This document shows positions 52,376 through 64,000 of a stretch of 64,000 nucleotides of DNA, one piece after another. Source of the stretch: Lolium rigidum (lineage: Eukaryota; Streptophyta; Magnoliopsida; Poales; Poaceae); assembly GCF_022539505.1 (NCBI RefSeq), contig NW_025899946.1, positions 1 to 64,000 on the forward strand, read 5' to 3'. The position numbers and the translations under genes were made by a program. The notes below the pieces were generated by a model. The model had not been told where the DNA came from. It made no database searches and was given only the letters and a program-made list of their open reading frames with translations. Within the stretch, counting starts at the first letter, position 1. Each line of letters opens with the position of its first letter.

Positions 52376-52613
52376 TGTTAAACACAATACATTGAGTATG
52401 TCACGTGTTAGGAGATATGGTGATATGGTAGTTAGTTGTTTCAGTCTTGATGTACACGGCATGATCTGAACTATAAAGGTCATGCCGATCTTATCTATCT
52501 ATCTCCTCGTAATGTAATTCTTCCTCTGTACGAAACCTGCTTTGGCAGCCTATATAAACACGAAGCCGATGGGAGCTCCAACCATCGTTCCCACAATATA
52601 CCTTGAGCGATCA
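52376..52613 (+). repeat. 5' LTR of truncated copia element
   Basis: 238 bp, TGTTAAACACAATAC...TTGAGCGATCA, two bases before the primer-binding site. Short LTRs are usual for this copia lineage. The partner LTR is not in the window. Confidence 0.85.
52551..52559 (+). promoter_or_regulatory. Copia LTR TATA box
   Basis: TATATAAAC about 60 bases before the LTR end, a good core-promoter match; it would drive the element RNA. Start site inferred only. Confidence 0.6.
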
Positions 52614-52615
52614 TA

Positions 52616-52627
52616 TGGTATCAGAGC
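52616..52627 (+). other. Primer-binding site of truncated copia element
   Basis: TGGTATCAGAGC, complementary to the initiator tRNA-Met 3' end. Confidence 0.9.
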
Positions 52628-52677
52628 CGACTTCCTAAAACCCATCTATGTGCCTCGCTCCCATCTCCCTCACCACC

Positions 52678-53728
52678 ATGACCAATCCCCTAGCCGGCAT
52701 CACCGTGAGCGAGAAATTGACGAGAGCTAACCACCTCCTATGGCAGTCCCAGGTCCTGCCTCCCATCCGTGGCGCCCGCCTGTTGAGTTTCCTCGACAAG
52801 GAGACGGTGCTGCCGCCAGAAACCCTGGTAGTGGAAAAAGATGGCAAAACCACCAAAGAGCCGAACCCCGCCTATGACGCGTGGGTGGCTACAGATCAGC
52901 AGGTTCTCACCTTCCTGCTTGGATCGCTGACGCCGGACATCCTTGTCGCTGTGATCGGGATGGACACGGCTGCTGAAGTCTGGGGGGCCATCAAGGCAAT
53001 GTTTGCCTCCCGAGTCAAGGACGCGGGTTTCAAACCTGCGCGTAGCCCTCGCCAAGACGAGGAAGGACAACATGACGACGGCGGCCTTCTTCACCAAGAT
53101 GAAAGGCTTCGCCGACGAGCTCGCCTCCGCGGGCCGGCCCATTGATGAGGAGGAGCTGGTGGAGTACCTCCTCGCCGGCCTCGACGACACCTACAACCCG
53201 CTGTTCGCCGCCATCGGTGTCAACGGCGGCGAAGATCTCACCGTGAGCGATCTGTACGCTCAGGTGACTGCGTACGACAACCGCATGGAGCTGATGACCG
53301 ACGGCGCTTATGGCAGCTCCTCCTCTGTCAACTCCGCTCAGCGTGGGCGCGGAGGCGGAGGATACCGTGGACGGAACGGACGCCGTGGAGGCCGCGGTGG
53401 CAACCGTGGCCATGGACGTGGCCAGCGCGGCGGCGGTGGCCGTCGTGGACGTGGAGGCAGAGCCGGCGGCAAGGACCGCGATCTTGTCACCTGTCAGATC
53501 TGCGGAAAAGCAGGTCATGAAGCCTGGAAGTGTTGGCACCGCTACTCCGACGATGATGAAGAAGAGGAGGAAGAAAAGGGTGCCAATGCCGTGTCCAACT
53601 CCTATGGCGTGGACACCAATTGGTATGGCGACACCGGCGCCACCGACCACATCACCGGTGAGCTCAACAAGCTCACCATGAAGGAAAAGTACCAGGGACG
53701 TGATCAAATCCATGCGGCCAATGGGTAA
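52678..53728 (+). pseudogene. Copia gag and protease start
   Basis: Gag from ATG 52678 (MTNPLAGITVSEKLTRANHLLWQ), preferred over an upstream in-frame ATG at 52648 because family gag proteins start at this motif. A one-base shift near 53015 moves to the frame with TRKDNMTTAAFFTKMKGFADEL, YLLAGLDDTYNPLFAA, a glycine/arginine-rich region and the knuckle CQICGKAGHEAWKC. The protease site WYGDTGATDHIT follows. A TAA at 53726-53728 stops the frame, but it is in register with the pol frame starting at 53732, so one codon separates two halves of a polyprotein. Confidence 0.85.
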
Positions 53729-53731
53729 GGT

Positions 53732-56398
53732 ATGAGCATTAGTCATGTTGGTCATGCAATCGTCAATACCCCCTCTAAAAACTTGCATCTCAACAAAGTT
53801 CTTCATGTTCCACATGCCTCCAAAAGCCTTGTTTCCATTCATCGTTTTACTCTTGACAACAATGTTTTTCTTGAGTTTCACCCATGGTTCTTTTATGTGA
53901 AAGATCAGGCCACGAAGAGGGTTCTTCTTAAAGGACGATGCATCCAAGGTCTCTACCCCTTCATATCTTCATCACCAATCAAGAATAAGCAAGTGTTTAG
54001 TGTCACCAAGCCTTCAGCTTCACGGTGGCACAGTCGTTTAGGTCATGCTTCTTTTCGAATTGTTCAACAAATCCTTAGTAGACATGAGCTTCCATGCTCC
54101 AATAAAATTAGTGTTGAGTCTGTTTGTGATTCATGCCAAAGAGCAAAAAGTCATCAATTACCATATGAGAGATCCCATAGTGTTTCCACTGCTCCACTTC
54201 AACTTGTGTTCTCAGATGTCTGGGGACCTGCACCTAGTTCAGTAGGGCGTTACACATACTATGTAAGCTTCATTGATGACTTTAGCAAATTTGTATGGAT
54301 CTATCTCCTTAAGAAAAAGTCTGATGTTTTCCAAATATTCCACAACTTTCAGCACCTTGTTGAACGCCAATTCGATAGAAAAATACTTGCTGTACAATCT
54401 GATTGGGGTGGCGAGTATGAAAAACTCAACTCCTTTTTTCAGCAAATTGGTATTGAACACCATGTATCATGTCCTCACGCCCATCAACAGAATGGGTCAG
54501 CTGAGCGCAAGCATCGCCACATTGTCGAAGTAGGACTCTCTCTCCTTGCAAATGCTTCCATGCCATTAAAATTTTGGGATGAAGCTTTCATGACTGCCAC
54601 ATATCTCATTAATATGTTACCCTCCAAAGTCATCAATAATCAAACACCCATGGATCGACTTCTTAACAAGACACCTGATTATCTATCCCTTAGAACTTTT
54701 GGTTGTGCTTGTTGGCCTAACCTTAGACCATATAATAAACGAAAACTCGCCTTTCGGTCAAAACAATGTGTCTTTCTTGGTTATAGTCCAATGCACAAAG
54801 GTGTCAAGTGTCTAGATGTCACATCTGGTAGAGTCTATATCTCCCGAGACGTTGTCTTTGATGAAACAGTGTTCCCTTTTGCAAACTTACACCCTAATGC
54901 TGGTTCACTTCTTCGCCGGGAAATCCTTCTTCTACCCGAGTTTCTCCAAAATCTGGTGTCATCTCATGAGGGGGGTAAACGTTGCATTGAGCTAACACCT
55001 AATGCCGCTAATATGCCTGGTCTTGTGAGTCCTTGTGTGCAGGAAACTGGAGAAGAAAATTCCATGCAAAACGGTGCAAAAACGAGCTCAAATGAAGCTA
55101 GCATGGCTGGCGCTGAGCACGAGGAGAATCAGCATCGGATCACGCGCGAACATTCCCCTGGCAGCGCATCTGCGCCGGGATCTGCGCGTGCGCCAGGTGA
55201 TCAGGCAGAGAATCAGCCTCGGTCGCCGGCTCACCATTCCAGCCCTGCCACGTCGCGTGGCCCCGCCACTACCAGCCGCTCCCCGACCGTGTCGCCATCC
55301 ACCAGCACATGTAGTGAATCAACGAGCGACACGCGGCACTCGCCGGTTGGCTCCTCGGGGGAAAGCGCGTCTTCCACTGCTCCGACAGGATCTCTGTCAC
55401 CTGTGCGCCAGGAGGGATCTGCTGTGCCGCCTCGATCTGCAGCACCACCTGTGGTCGTTCACAGGACAAGGTCAAAAACTGGTAATTTAAAACCAAAGCG
55501 TTACACAGATGGTACTTTGCGTTATGGATTATCCTGCATTACTAGTGAACCTGACAATTTGCAAGTAGCTTTAGCTGATAAAAATTGGAAGCAAGCTATG
55601 GATGATGAGTACAAAGCTTTGATAGATAACAAAACCTGGCATTTAGTACCGTATAAAAATGGTATAAATTTAATAGATTGCAAATGGGTCTATAGAATTA
55701 AAAGAAAATCTGATGGCACTATTGATAGATATAAGGCTAGACTAGTGGCTAAAGGGTTTAAACAAAGGTATGGAATAGATTATGAAGATACTTTTAGCCC
55801 TGTTGTAAAAGCTGCTACTATTAGACTTGTGCTAGCCATTTCAGTGTCAAAGGGATGGAGTTTGAGGCAACTAGATGTAAAGAATGCGTTTCTTCATGGC
55901 GTTCTGGAAGAAGAGGTCTATATGAAGCAACCACCTGGGTATGAAAAATCAAATGCTCCTCATCATGTGTGTAGACTTGACAAGTCTCTATATGGGCTCA
56001 AGCAAGCACCTAGAGCATGGTTTGCTAAGCTGAGCTCCAAACTGCAAGAGCTGGGCTTTCTGGCATCCAAGGCAGATACATCTCTTTTCATATTCAACAA
56101 GTCAGGTATTATTATTTTTGTGCTAGTCTATGTAGATGACATCATTGTTACTAGCTCCTCCGACAAAGCAATTGCATCACTTCTTCAAGATCTCAGCTCG
56201 TCATTTGCATTGAAAGATCTTGGTGACTTGGACTTCTTCTTGGGCATTGAGGTTAAAAAGTTCAGTCAAGGTATTGAATTAACTCAGGAAAAATATGCTT
56301 TAGATTTGATTAACAGGGTTGGCTTAAAGAACTGCAAGTCATTGCCAACACCGCTGTCAACATCAGAAAAGCTTTCGCTCACAGAAGGAGAGCTCCTA
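53732..56398 (+). pseudogene. Copia pol: protease end, integrase, reverse transcriptase (3' truncated)
   Basis: In frame with gag-protease after the TAA. Contains the protease tail ([17 protein letters not shown]), integrase zinc region ([13 protein letters not shown] ... [14 protein letters not shown]), catalytic core ([36 protein letters not shown]), a proline/serine-rich linker (about residues 430-600), and reverse transcriptase ([67 protein letters not shown] near residue 800). The last genuine residues are [10 protein letters not shown]; the following GDPAYHCMV come from the inserted LTR. RNase H is absent. Catalytic residues are present. Confidence 0.9.
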
Positions 56399-59300
56399 TG
56401 TGGTGACCCGGCATACCACTGCATGGTGTAGTATGCAAGTCTGTTATAACACCAATGAAACACCGTTCCACTAGTATTATATCGCTCAGAGTGGTACAAC
56501 AGAAACATATGCGGGTCCAAGGCATGTCTATAGAATTACACACATACTCGTTACATAAGATCATCACAGCCTCCTACTTTACAATGAGGTAAAACCGCAA
56601 ATAAACTCCAGAAGAACGACTCGTAGTCTAATCCTATCACGAACTCTACTTGTAGAGTATTTAACTAGCTATAGAGGCTATGAATAGATTCTAGCTAAAT
56701 AGGAGCTAAGTTTAGGAAGCTAGTTTCCTTCTATTACTAATCTAGGTTTTCTCCTTGTTGGATGTGGTGTTTGACTCCTCTGACAAGGTCCTGTCCCGTG
56801 AAGTAGTTGTTGACTCCTCGGCCTTCGAGTTGTACTGTAGATCCTCCTTCGATGCCTCCATATCTAAGCAGGGGATTTAAGAGTGGGATGAGTACGAGCG
56901 TACTCAACAAGTTCATTATAGGAAAGAGGTGTTTAATGCACTAGCTACAGCCATAGACCGAGAAAGTCATAGGCAATGCAAGTTTTTGTAAACATTTCTT
57001 CAAAAGGTTGCTTTTATTCTGAAGAGCTATGTCCGTCAGCCTTCACCGGTTGACTAGAACTTCATGGAGTTCCTTTCCGGCCGCGTTCGCAGTTCCATAT
57101 CCCGGAACAGGGAGTGACTGGTCACAGTTCGTTACACTCGCGAGAGGTGTGTTGCTTTACCCATAAGAGATCTTAACCTTGGTGCCAACCGAGCTATAGT
57201 TCTCGTCCACACTTCCTTTGGTGTGAGGCCCGGTATAAGGTCCTAGTCAATCATGTTCCTCCGCTACCTCGAACACCCACCCTTTGTTGCATGCCCCGAC
57301 CCTGGGTCCACGCCGGTTCACTTACGCCAATTAAGGCTGGGCCCCGACCACGACAACGAGTGCTGGGCTCTACCATACACTCCTACGCCGGTAGCTGCAA
57401 CCCATCATAGACCGCATTACCGTGGGGAATTAGAATGGGATCCCCACCCTCCGGTTGTTCCGCAAGACACAACTGCTACGGTAAGCATTGCATTACCGTG
57501 GGGAATTAGAATGGGATCCCCACCCTCCGGTTGTTCCGCCGGATACAACCGCTACGGTAAGCGCATCCGTTGATGAACGAGAGGTGGAAACACTTTTGAC
57601 TACTCCGTCCCACTCCGGATCTTATGGTTAACACGGGTATTACGGCACAAGAATCACTCGGACGACATTTGTTGTTTAATCCTAGATGGATATAAACCCT
57701 TGCAATGGAACCTCCACCATATCAACACAATCCATGGTTCCATTGCCCACCACATAGTCATATTCATAGTTATGAAAATAGTGGTTTTGCTTTTTATGCA
57801 ATAGTGATAAACATAGTACTTTGCAAGTAATTTGGTAAAAATACTCAAATGACATGAGCAAGCGATGAACTTGCCTTTATTGACTGCAAGATTATGCAGG
57901 CAAGGGTCTTCGATACGCATTAACTCCAAATTCTGAAATAGCATCATCGTCCGGTAAGGACGATGTTTAAAAGATTGGCAAGGATGCAATAATGCATAAG
58001 TATGAGATGCAATCGTTCTAAGCGTGGCCTAACTTCGATGATTTAGGATTAGTGAGTGGTAATGATTAGTTTAGGGTGTGTTGCACTTTTAGAGTGATTC
58101 ACAAACAAGGTTCTTATTCAGGTTTGTGTTGGTTTAGAATCATAAGCAAGTGGTAAAATGCATAGTAACAATCATACCCATCAAGGAATAGTGGTTGTAT
58201 AATAAGTAAAGAGCAGTTGTCAATTTTAAGTCCTATAGTGCATGGTTGATGTTTATTTATTATATAATTCAAAAGAATAACTTTTGAAGAACATGTTCTT
58301 TAATAAAGAACAAGTATGATAATTAGGTTTGTGGGGTTCTATGGTTATCTATGGTTCTAATTGGTTTCGGAGGAAGTAGTAGATGGATCCCAACATAGTT
58401 GGATTCATCAAAAGCTAGAACTTGTAATTGTTGAGCTAAGCCTAAGCATTTTGAGCAATTTATTATAAATAGTTGCTATCAAGGTTGGTATACCTTGTTG
58501 GTGATAGCTGGCTAGGGTTTATAGGTTCTATTAGGTAGGATTGATGAGCACTCTCTATTTATTTCAAAAGAATAACTTTTGAAGAACATACTTCTTAAGT
58601 AAGAAGAAGTATTACAATTAAGGTTGAGGTTGTCTAGGATTAGCTATTAGATCTCTAAGTAGAGAATGGTTGGTTCCTAAATGGGATGGTTCATAAGTAT
58701 CCAACACTAGTAGGGTTTAGTGGAGTACGGGTATGTAATGCAGATTATTTGATATAGTTGCTATTAGGGTTCATCACAAGGTGTGATGCTAAATAATGAT
58801 AACTAAAGTTGTTGTTTCTAAGGATAGAAGCTAGGGTTTATACTTGGTTGAATCTACTTGATCATTTAGGTTTGATTAAGATGAACACATGGAATACTAA
58901 ATTCTTAGTGATAGGGCTCGTACATTTTATGTGGGTATGAACAACCATTGAGTTGCTCAATATAAACCTATAAATGAAAAGAAAGTGTTATGATCATATA
59001 CTATAACCTAGGGTTTAGGTTAGTGGGAAATTAGTGTTCAAATGGATTAGTGGAGCTAGGGTTCCTAATGAATTAGGGTTTTAGAACTCCACATGAAATG
59101 ATGAGGTTATCACTTTATTTATAATGGAACTAGAGTTTCCTAATTATCCTATAATTATTGGATTAATAACTTCATTAAGGAAATTGAAGTTATTAATAAC
59201 TTTGAAATAAAAATAATGTTGGATTTGACATTTTATTATTTTTAATGAATTAATAATTAAGGTAATTATTAATTAGGGTTAAATTTCCACTAATAAAGAT

Positions 59301-62300
59301 TTAGCAAAATAACAATTAAAGAAAATCAGCTCAAATGTTTTCTTTATTTTCTTACTAGTTTTTATTTATTTTAGAAGATTTTCCTAATTATTGAATTGTA
59401 ATTCAATAAAGAATCAAAGAAAAGGCTTAATTATTAAGTATTAAATAATTAAAATTTTTATTAAAAATAAAAAATCTCATATTATATTTTTATTGGATAG
59501 AGCTTTCTTTTCTAAGAATTTTAATATCTTATTTACATTTTTCTGACTTAAATTGAATTTTCTAAATTTATTTGAAGTTGCAGGTATTATTGCATTTTTG
59601 AAATAAAACGAAAAGATCCGCTAAACGCACCCGGACTCATCGCTACACGGGGTCACCGGCAGGTGGGCCTAAGCCACGTTGGCTGCCACATGGTGCCGAT
59701 GTGGCAACCATGGGCTCGCCGGCGGCCAGTGATCGACGGCGCCGGTGATTCCTGGTTCCCGCGGGGGCATGTGCGTGTGCGTTGGAACGAGGACGCCGAG
59801 GCGAGCCTCATAGTGGTGGCGCCGCTCCGGTAAGGTCGCCGGAGCGTGCCCGACGGCGAGGAAGAGCGGCAGTGATCACGGCTAACCGACGCGGTGGAGC
59901 TACGGCGGTGAATCGTGCAAAGCGAGAGCGCCATGAGCATCAGCGACTCACCAGGAGTACGCAGGGCTTGACGGCGTGACCTATGGTGGTCTGAATCGAC
60001 GGCGGCGATGATGGCCGGCACCGGGAAGACGAGGTCGTCGACGGCGATTTAGGTCACGGCGGCTCGATTCCTTGCGCACGGTGGGCTTGTCGAGCACGAC
60101 GGTTTCAACGGTGGTCATGGCGAGGCTAGGGGTGGCCTCCATCGACGGCGGTGGTCGAGGTCCGGGCAGGCTAGGGTTTCCATTTGGGCGGAAATTGGGC
60201 AGAGAGGGGAGGAACTCGGTTCAGTGTTCGTCGATGGGCTTTATACGGCGTTGGAGAGCGCCTTGTCACGCCTTCGGACGAGGAGGTGCCGCCAGCGACG
60301 AGGAGAATCTGGCCACGGCGTCGTGGTGTCCTCCATGCACGAAGAAGGGATGAGGACGAGCTCCTCCAGATCTTTTTAAGCGAGGGGTAGGTGGGCTGGG
60401 CCAGGCTGCTGCTGGGCTGCGTTGTTGGGCTCGACTACTTGGTCTGCTACTGGGCTGCGTCGGCTGGTAAGGTCCAGGTAAGCCTCCTTTCCTTTATCTC
60501 TTTTATTTATTTTCTGTTTTATTTCAGTTTTGAATTCAAATTTGAATTCCTTTGTATTTTGCAGGTCTTGCTTAGTTTAATCATACAAGGATTAGTCCAG
60601 GGCACTACAAATTCTTGAGTTGTGTATTTGCAAATTTAATATGATATTATAACATCTGTTTATTAATTAGTATTGGTATGTGGTTTAAATTTCCATATAG
60701 ACATGAATTTGAATAATAACTTTGAAAATATTCAAATTGTTTTCTACATGATATTTTAATGTCACCTTGAAATACTTAGAGTTAATAATACTCTTATCAT
60801 GGTTTAGTTTGGATATATGGAAATAAGTGGTTGATAGCCACCCATATAGTTTCAATTATAAGATTTAGCTCTAGGTTCATCTTATGTTCCATAGTTAAAC
60901 ATAGGATTTAATTAGAGTGCACTTATAGGTTTATATTGCTATTTATCTAATGATTCATGGATTGGAACTTTATTGTAACTTAGGTTTTAGTTGTGATCAC
61001 CCAAAGGATGCACCAACTAAGATTTAGATATAACTCTAGGTAGTATAAATGAGATGGCACCTTAGAGTATTTGCTAGGGTTTAATCTCCCCTTAACCCCG
61101 ATAAGATGGTTACTTGCTTCATAACTTATGTGCTTTTCTAATTACTAAGGATTTGAGAATTTGTTTTATCTTCTACCAATTAACTTCTATTGTTATCCTC
61201 AGTTAATCATTAAAGTAACTATAGTGGTTATAGTTCTTTTTTATAGTTAACTTTGGTCATATGGATGGATGGTTTCTCACCATACAAAGTATAGAGTTTG
61301 ACTCTAAGGTTTTTCTTAGGTTCTTTAATTGAGGAATAAATGGAATATAGATGTGGTAGGATTCTACTTATGATCATCAAGTGATTCACAAGTTGGAATT
61401 GAGAAATAAGTCTAGGGTTACTTACTAGTGATCTCCCTATGATTTCATGTGGTGAATGATATCTACTTATACTATTAGGTTTAAATTATCCTCACATACC
61501 TTAAGAGCATGATCATGGATTAGGCATGATCAACTGGTTCTTAATAACTCTACCTCAAATTCTTAGGGTTTATGATTACTACACAATTTATAATGATCAA
61601 GGTTTGGCTTCCTAAGTTATCTCTCAAGAATTAGGTTTCTCACTACTAAAGTATTGTCTTGATCAGCTAGGGTATAATACCTCTCTTATAGTTTCTTGGG
61701 TGGACATGGCTATGGTTGTCTCAATAATTTATATCTCAGGAGAATGCCTGAGATATTACTTAGGGTTCTTTCCAGGGAATGATGATATAATTTTCTGGTA
61801 TATGGATAGTTCTCTCCCTCACATTCAAGTGTTGCCTCAACTACTTGAGTGTAACACCATATATTGGGCTCTCTTATAAAGGAATGGTTATTCTAAGGTT
61901 TATGGTGTACTCACAATATCTCAATAGGTATTAAGTCTAAAACTCCACTTGGCTATCTTGATTGAGTTAATCTCCTCTTTACTTTATCATTTCATGGATA
62001 GGGTATTATTCCATGTGATATTAAGTTATCTCAACACTCCAAGGAAAATGGTTCACATCCTAATACTTTAGTTCAAAGGTTGTCCTTTGTTCATTAATAG
62101 GTAAAGCTAGGTTTGGAATAAATGGTCTCTCTGATTTGGGAAGGCTTGAATAATACTCTAGGGTTCCTCTTGAAGATAATGTTGTGATCATATGGATATT
62201 TATATCCAAGGTTTTCCTCATGGGTTGTTATGCTTCTCTAACAATTATAATAGAACTCTCACTTCTCTATGTTTGATACATATTAGGTTTGGAATAGAGA

Positions 62301-62790
62301 GTAATCTATATTTCTAGAGTTGATATCCTTGTCATGAATCCAAGAGTGAAGTGGAATGGTTACCATGATATTCATGGTAGGGTCATGGATTGGTTTAAGA
62401 CATGGAAAAGATAAGTCAAGGATGGTTTCTTAATTTGTAGTTGAGTAGATGTTCATATGTTATGGTAAGGATTATCATGTTGTGATCTTTAATAAGATCA
62501 AGTAGTTGATCTTTGATTAATAAGTTCTTGTGTTGATTTTAATTCCATTTGATCTAACCTCTTAGATCAAATTATCTCTACCCAAAACAAGGTTTTAGCA
62601 AAGTCACATTGAGGTTTATAGCGCTTGACTTGATGAGCTACTTCAATTCCACCAAGGTTAAGTGAAACTTCGCTATCTATGTAACTGTTTTACTTTAAAG
62701 CGCGAAAATTCCCCAGATTTTCTATGCATGAATGCAATGCACACAACTGTTTCCTCTATATTTGTAACCCCAATACCTGGGATATTATAG
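56399..62790 (-). repeat. Very long 3' LTR
   Basis: Begins TGTGGTGACCCGG on the plus strand, the same style as TGTAGTGACC at 5045. It is AT-rich with many TAGGGTTTA words, a GC-rich block at 59640-60480, then AT-rich again to GGGATATTATAG. Repeated words near 58257 and 58557 (AAAAGAATAACTTTTGAAGAACAT) indicate an internal 300-bp duplication. Whether the whole span is one LTR or holds a hidden insertion is not settled. No gene is supportable here. Confidence 0.65.
57414..57565 (+). repeat. 76-bp tandem duplication inside the LTR
   Basis: GCATTACCGTGGGGAATTAG... occurs at 57414 and again at 57490, the copies differing at a few positions. Both end in CTACGGTAAGC. Confidence 0.85.
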
Positions 62791-64000
62791 TCTCTACCCC
62801 TTAAACTAAACTTCGTCCTCGAAGTTTGAACTTTCTCACGTTTCCGGAGTGTGGATCTGTCTTGTGCAGACTACGACTTTTCTCGAACTCCGTATGGATC
62901 TCGTTGGATATATTTGAATATATCCCTTATCCAGATTCTTCCTGGAATCCATTAGTGTCTGTCTCTGAACCATGGTTCTTACTTTGATTCTTTGATTTCT
63001 TCCAACTCTATAAGCTTGTTTCATTTCTCATTGAAGATTCAATGGTTGAGACTTCTTCTGGTGCTGCTGGTCTTATTTGAAGGATAATTTGATAATAAAC
63101 TCCTAATTGCTAAATAGGTCTTTGTTTTCCCTTACTACCAAAAGTGCAATAATGGTACTTAGTAAGGTACTTACCATGGAATGGTCGTGATGGTTTGTTT
63201 TCCTAAGAATGTATTAGACTCATTTAGTCCATCCAATCATGGTTTATAGTTGATACCTATAACTATTTTGGGTTCTTTAGGTTCCATGAAAGGAATCATT
63301 CTATTAGTCTTTGATATTGGTATGTTCAATCTTCTTCATTCATTGACCATCTTGGGATTTATTGGTCTACGATATTTCTTTCGTCCAACTTCATTAAACT
63401 TAGCTGACTTGAGCTATCGTACTTCTGAGTAAATATTACTCACTTTCTCAAGTTATTGCCCATTTCTTACTTCCTCAAGGTATAAACCTCGGCTTCTGGT
63501 CTGACATCCTTCTGAAAGTAGTGTTCAACAACCTTATGAAAATAAGATTGAACTTCCTCTCAGTTCAGACCTTCTTCTTTTATTTTGCTCAAAGTATTGA
63601 GTTATTGTGCATCCAACTCAATCTTTACTCTACCCCTTAGAGTTTTCTTATAGTCTTGAACTCCTTTTTCTTCCAATTACTGAAGTTATGGTTAGAATAT
63701 TGGTCTAGGTCTAGCTTATGGGTTGTAGTCTTCTAAGGTCTTGCGAAGAATATCTGTGGTGTATCCACTCAACTGTGGACATCCAATATGAATCCTTCGA
63801 CTAAGTGATGATAGGTCATCGTTATTTGGCTGACAAAACTTTATTTGTTCCTAACTTCTTGGTACGAATAATCCAATTATGGACTATTTGGTACCAATTA
63901 TGGCTATTTGTTATCTGAAAATGGATTCTATTATAGGTTTTGACCAATTGGTCGGGACATCTTCTACTCTATTCTCCAGTATTGATCATGTACCAACTAG
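62791..64000 (-). other. Internal region of the right-hand gypsy element, no ORF
   Basis: Starts with the polypurine tract and a short degenerate pol-like tail (minus strand FEDEV). The rest to the window end has no frame above about 60 codons and no recognisable motif. Confidence 0.5.

Larger units (their letters stand above)
52376..56398 (+). mobile_element. Ty1/copia element, plus strand, truncated 3'
   Basis: 5' LTR, primer-binding site, gag, protease, integrase and reverse transcriptase in order. The element is interrupted in the reverse transcriptase/RNase H connection (after the codons for LSLTEGELL) by the gypsy LTR starting at 56399; the rest is outside the window. The UBN2-type gag and short LTR suggest the Ale/Retrofit lineage. 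Confidence 0.88.
56399..64000 (-). mobile_element. Gypsy element with very long LTR, minus strand, runs off the window
   Basis: Inserted into the copia element at 56399. The left part is a 3' LTR of about 6.4 kb on the minus strand, followed at about 62791 by a purine tract (minus strand TAAGGGGTAGAGA) and internal DNA. The tail NFEDEV just before that tract resembles the end of a chromovirus pol. No long pol frame exists between 62790 and 64000, so the element is either a non-autonomous large derivative or badly decayed. Confidence 0.7.

Noticed and set aside
59653..60618. GC-rich block with open frames on both strands
   Set aside because: It corresponds to the GC-rich section of the long LTR, as in the left gypsy LTR; no conserved motif.

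Overview
The window is nuclear DNA from a large, repeat-rich grass genome. The LTR families, the CACTA terminus built on GCACGGCAAAG and the grass-type DUF1668-like gene family suggest a pooid cereal (Triticeae or Aveneae), but the species cannot be fixed by reading alone. Nearly all of it is transposable elements nested in one another. The only intact ordinary gene I can support is a single-exon minus-strand gene at 49756-51141. Two broken paralogues of it lie at 27861-28600 and at 31794-31871 plus 36678-37739. All three copies point the same way, so this is an old tandem array torn apart by insertions.

Layout, left to right. 1-7314: decayed minus-strand Ty3/gypsy chromovirus (Tekay/Del-like) with a partial 3' LTR, pol with chromodomain, gag, tRNA-Met-type PBS and a truncated 5' LTR. 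7315-15703: minus-strand Athila-like element with a tRNA-Asp-type PBS and gag but no pol; its two LTRs share one half and differ in the other. 15704-26159: 3' part of a related plus-strand element, split by a complete 7.8-kb Tat-like element (16593-24384; 1171-bp LTRs, TSD TCATG) that has gag-protease but no reverse transcriptase or integrase and carries an antisense acidic ORF. 26160-27860: right end of a CACTA transposon with the last exons of a transposon gene, inserted in paralogue a. 28601-31793: minisatellites and unassigned sequence.

31872-36677: complete Ty1/copia element (TSD CTTGT/CTCGT) inserted in the last codons of paralogue b. 37954-39318: Harbinger-like element (TSD TTA) with a degraded coding region. 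39403-47067: complete CRM-type gypsy element (TSD AGCAG) whose pol C-terminal tail would run into its own 3' LTR. 47068-49755: tandem repeats and unassigned DNA, then intact paralogue c. 52376-56398: plus-strand copia element cut off by the long LTR (56399 to about 62790) of another gypsy element whose internal region runs off the window.

The insertion order can be read from the nesting: the gene array came first, then the CACTA, Harbinger-like and LTR elements, then the Tat-like element inside the Athila-like one. Frame breaks are mostly single-base indels, even in elements with nearly identical LTRs, so some may be base-calling errors rather than biology. No tRNA, rRNA, CRISPR array or bacterial-type operon was seen.
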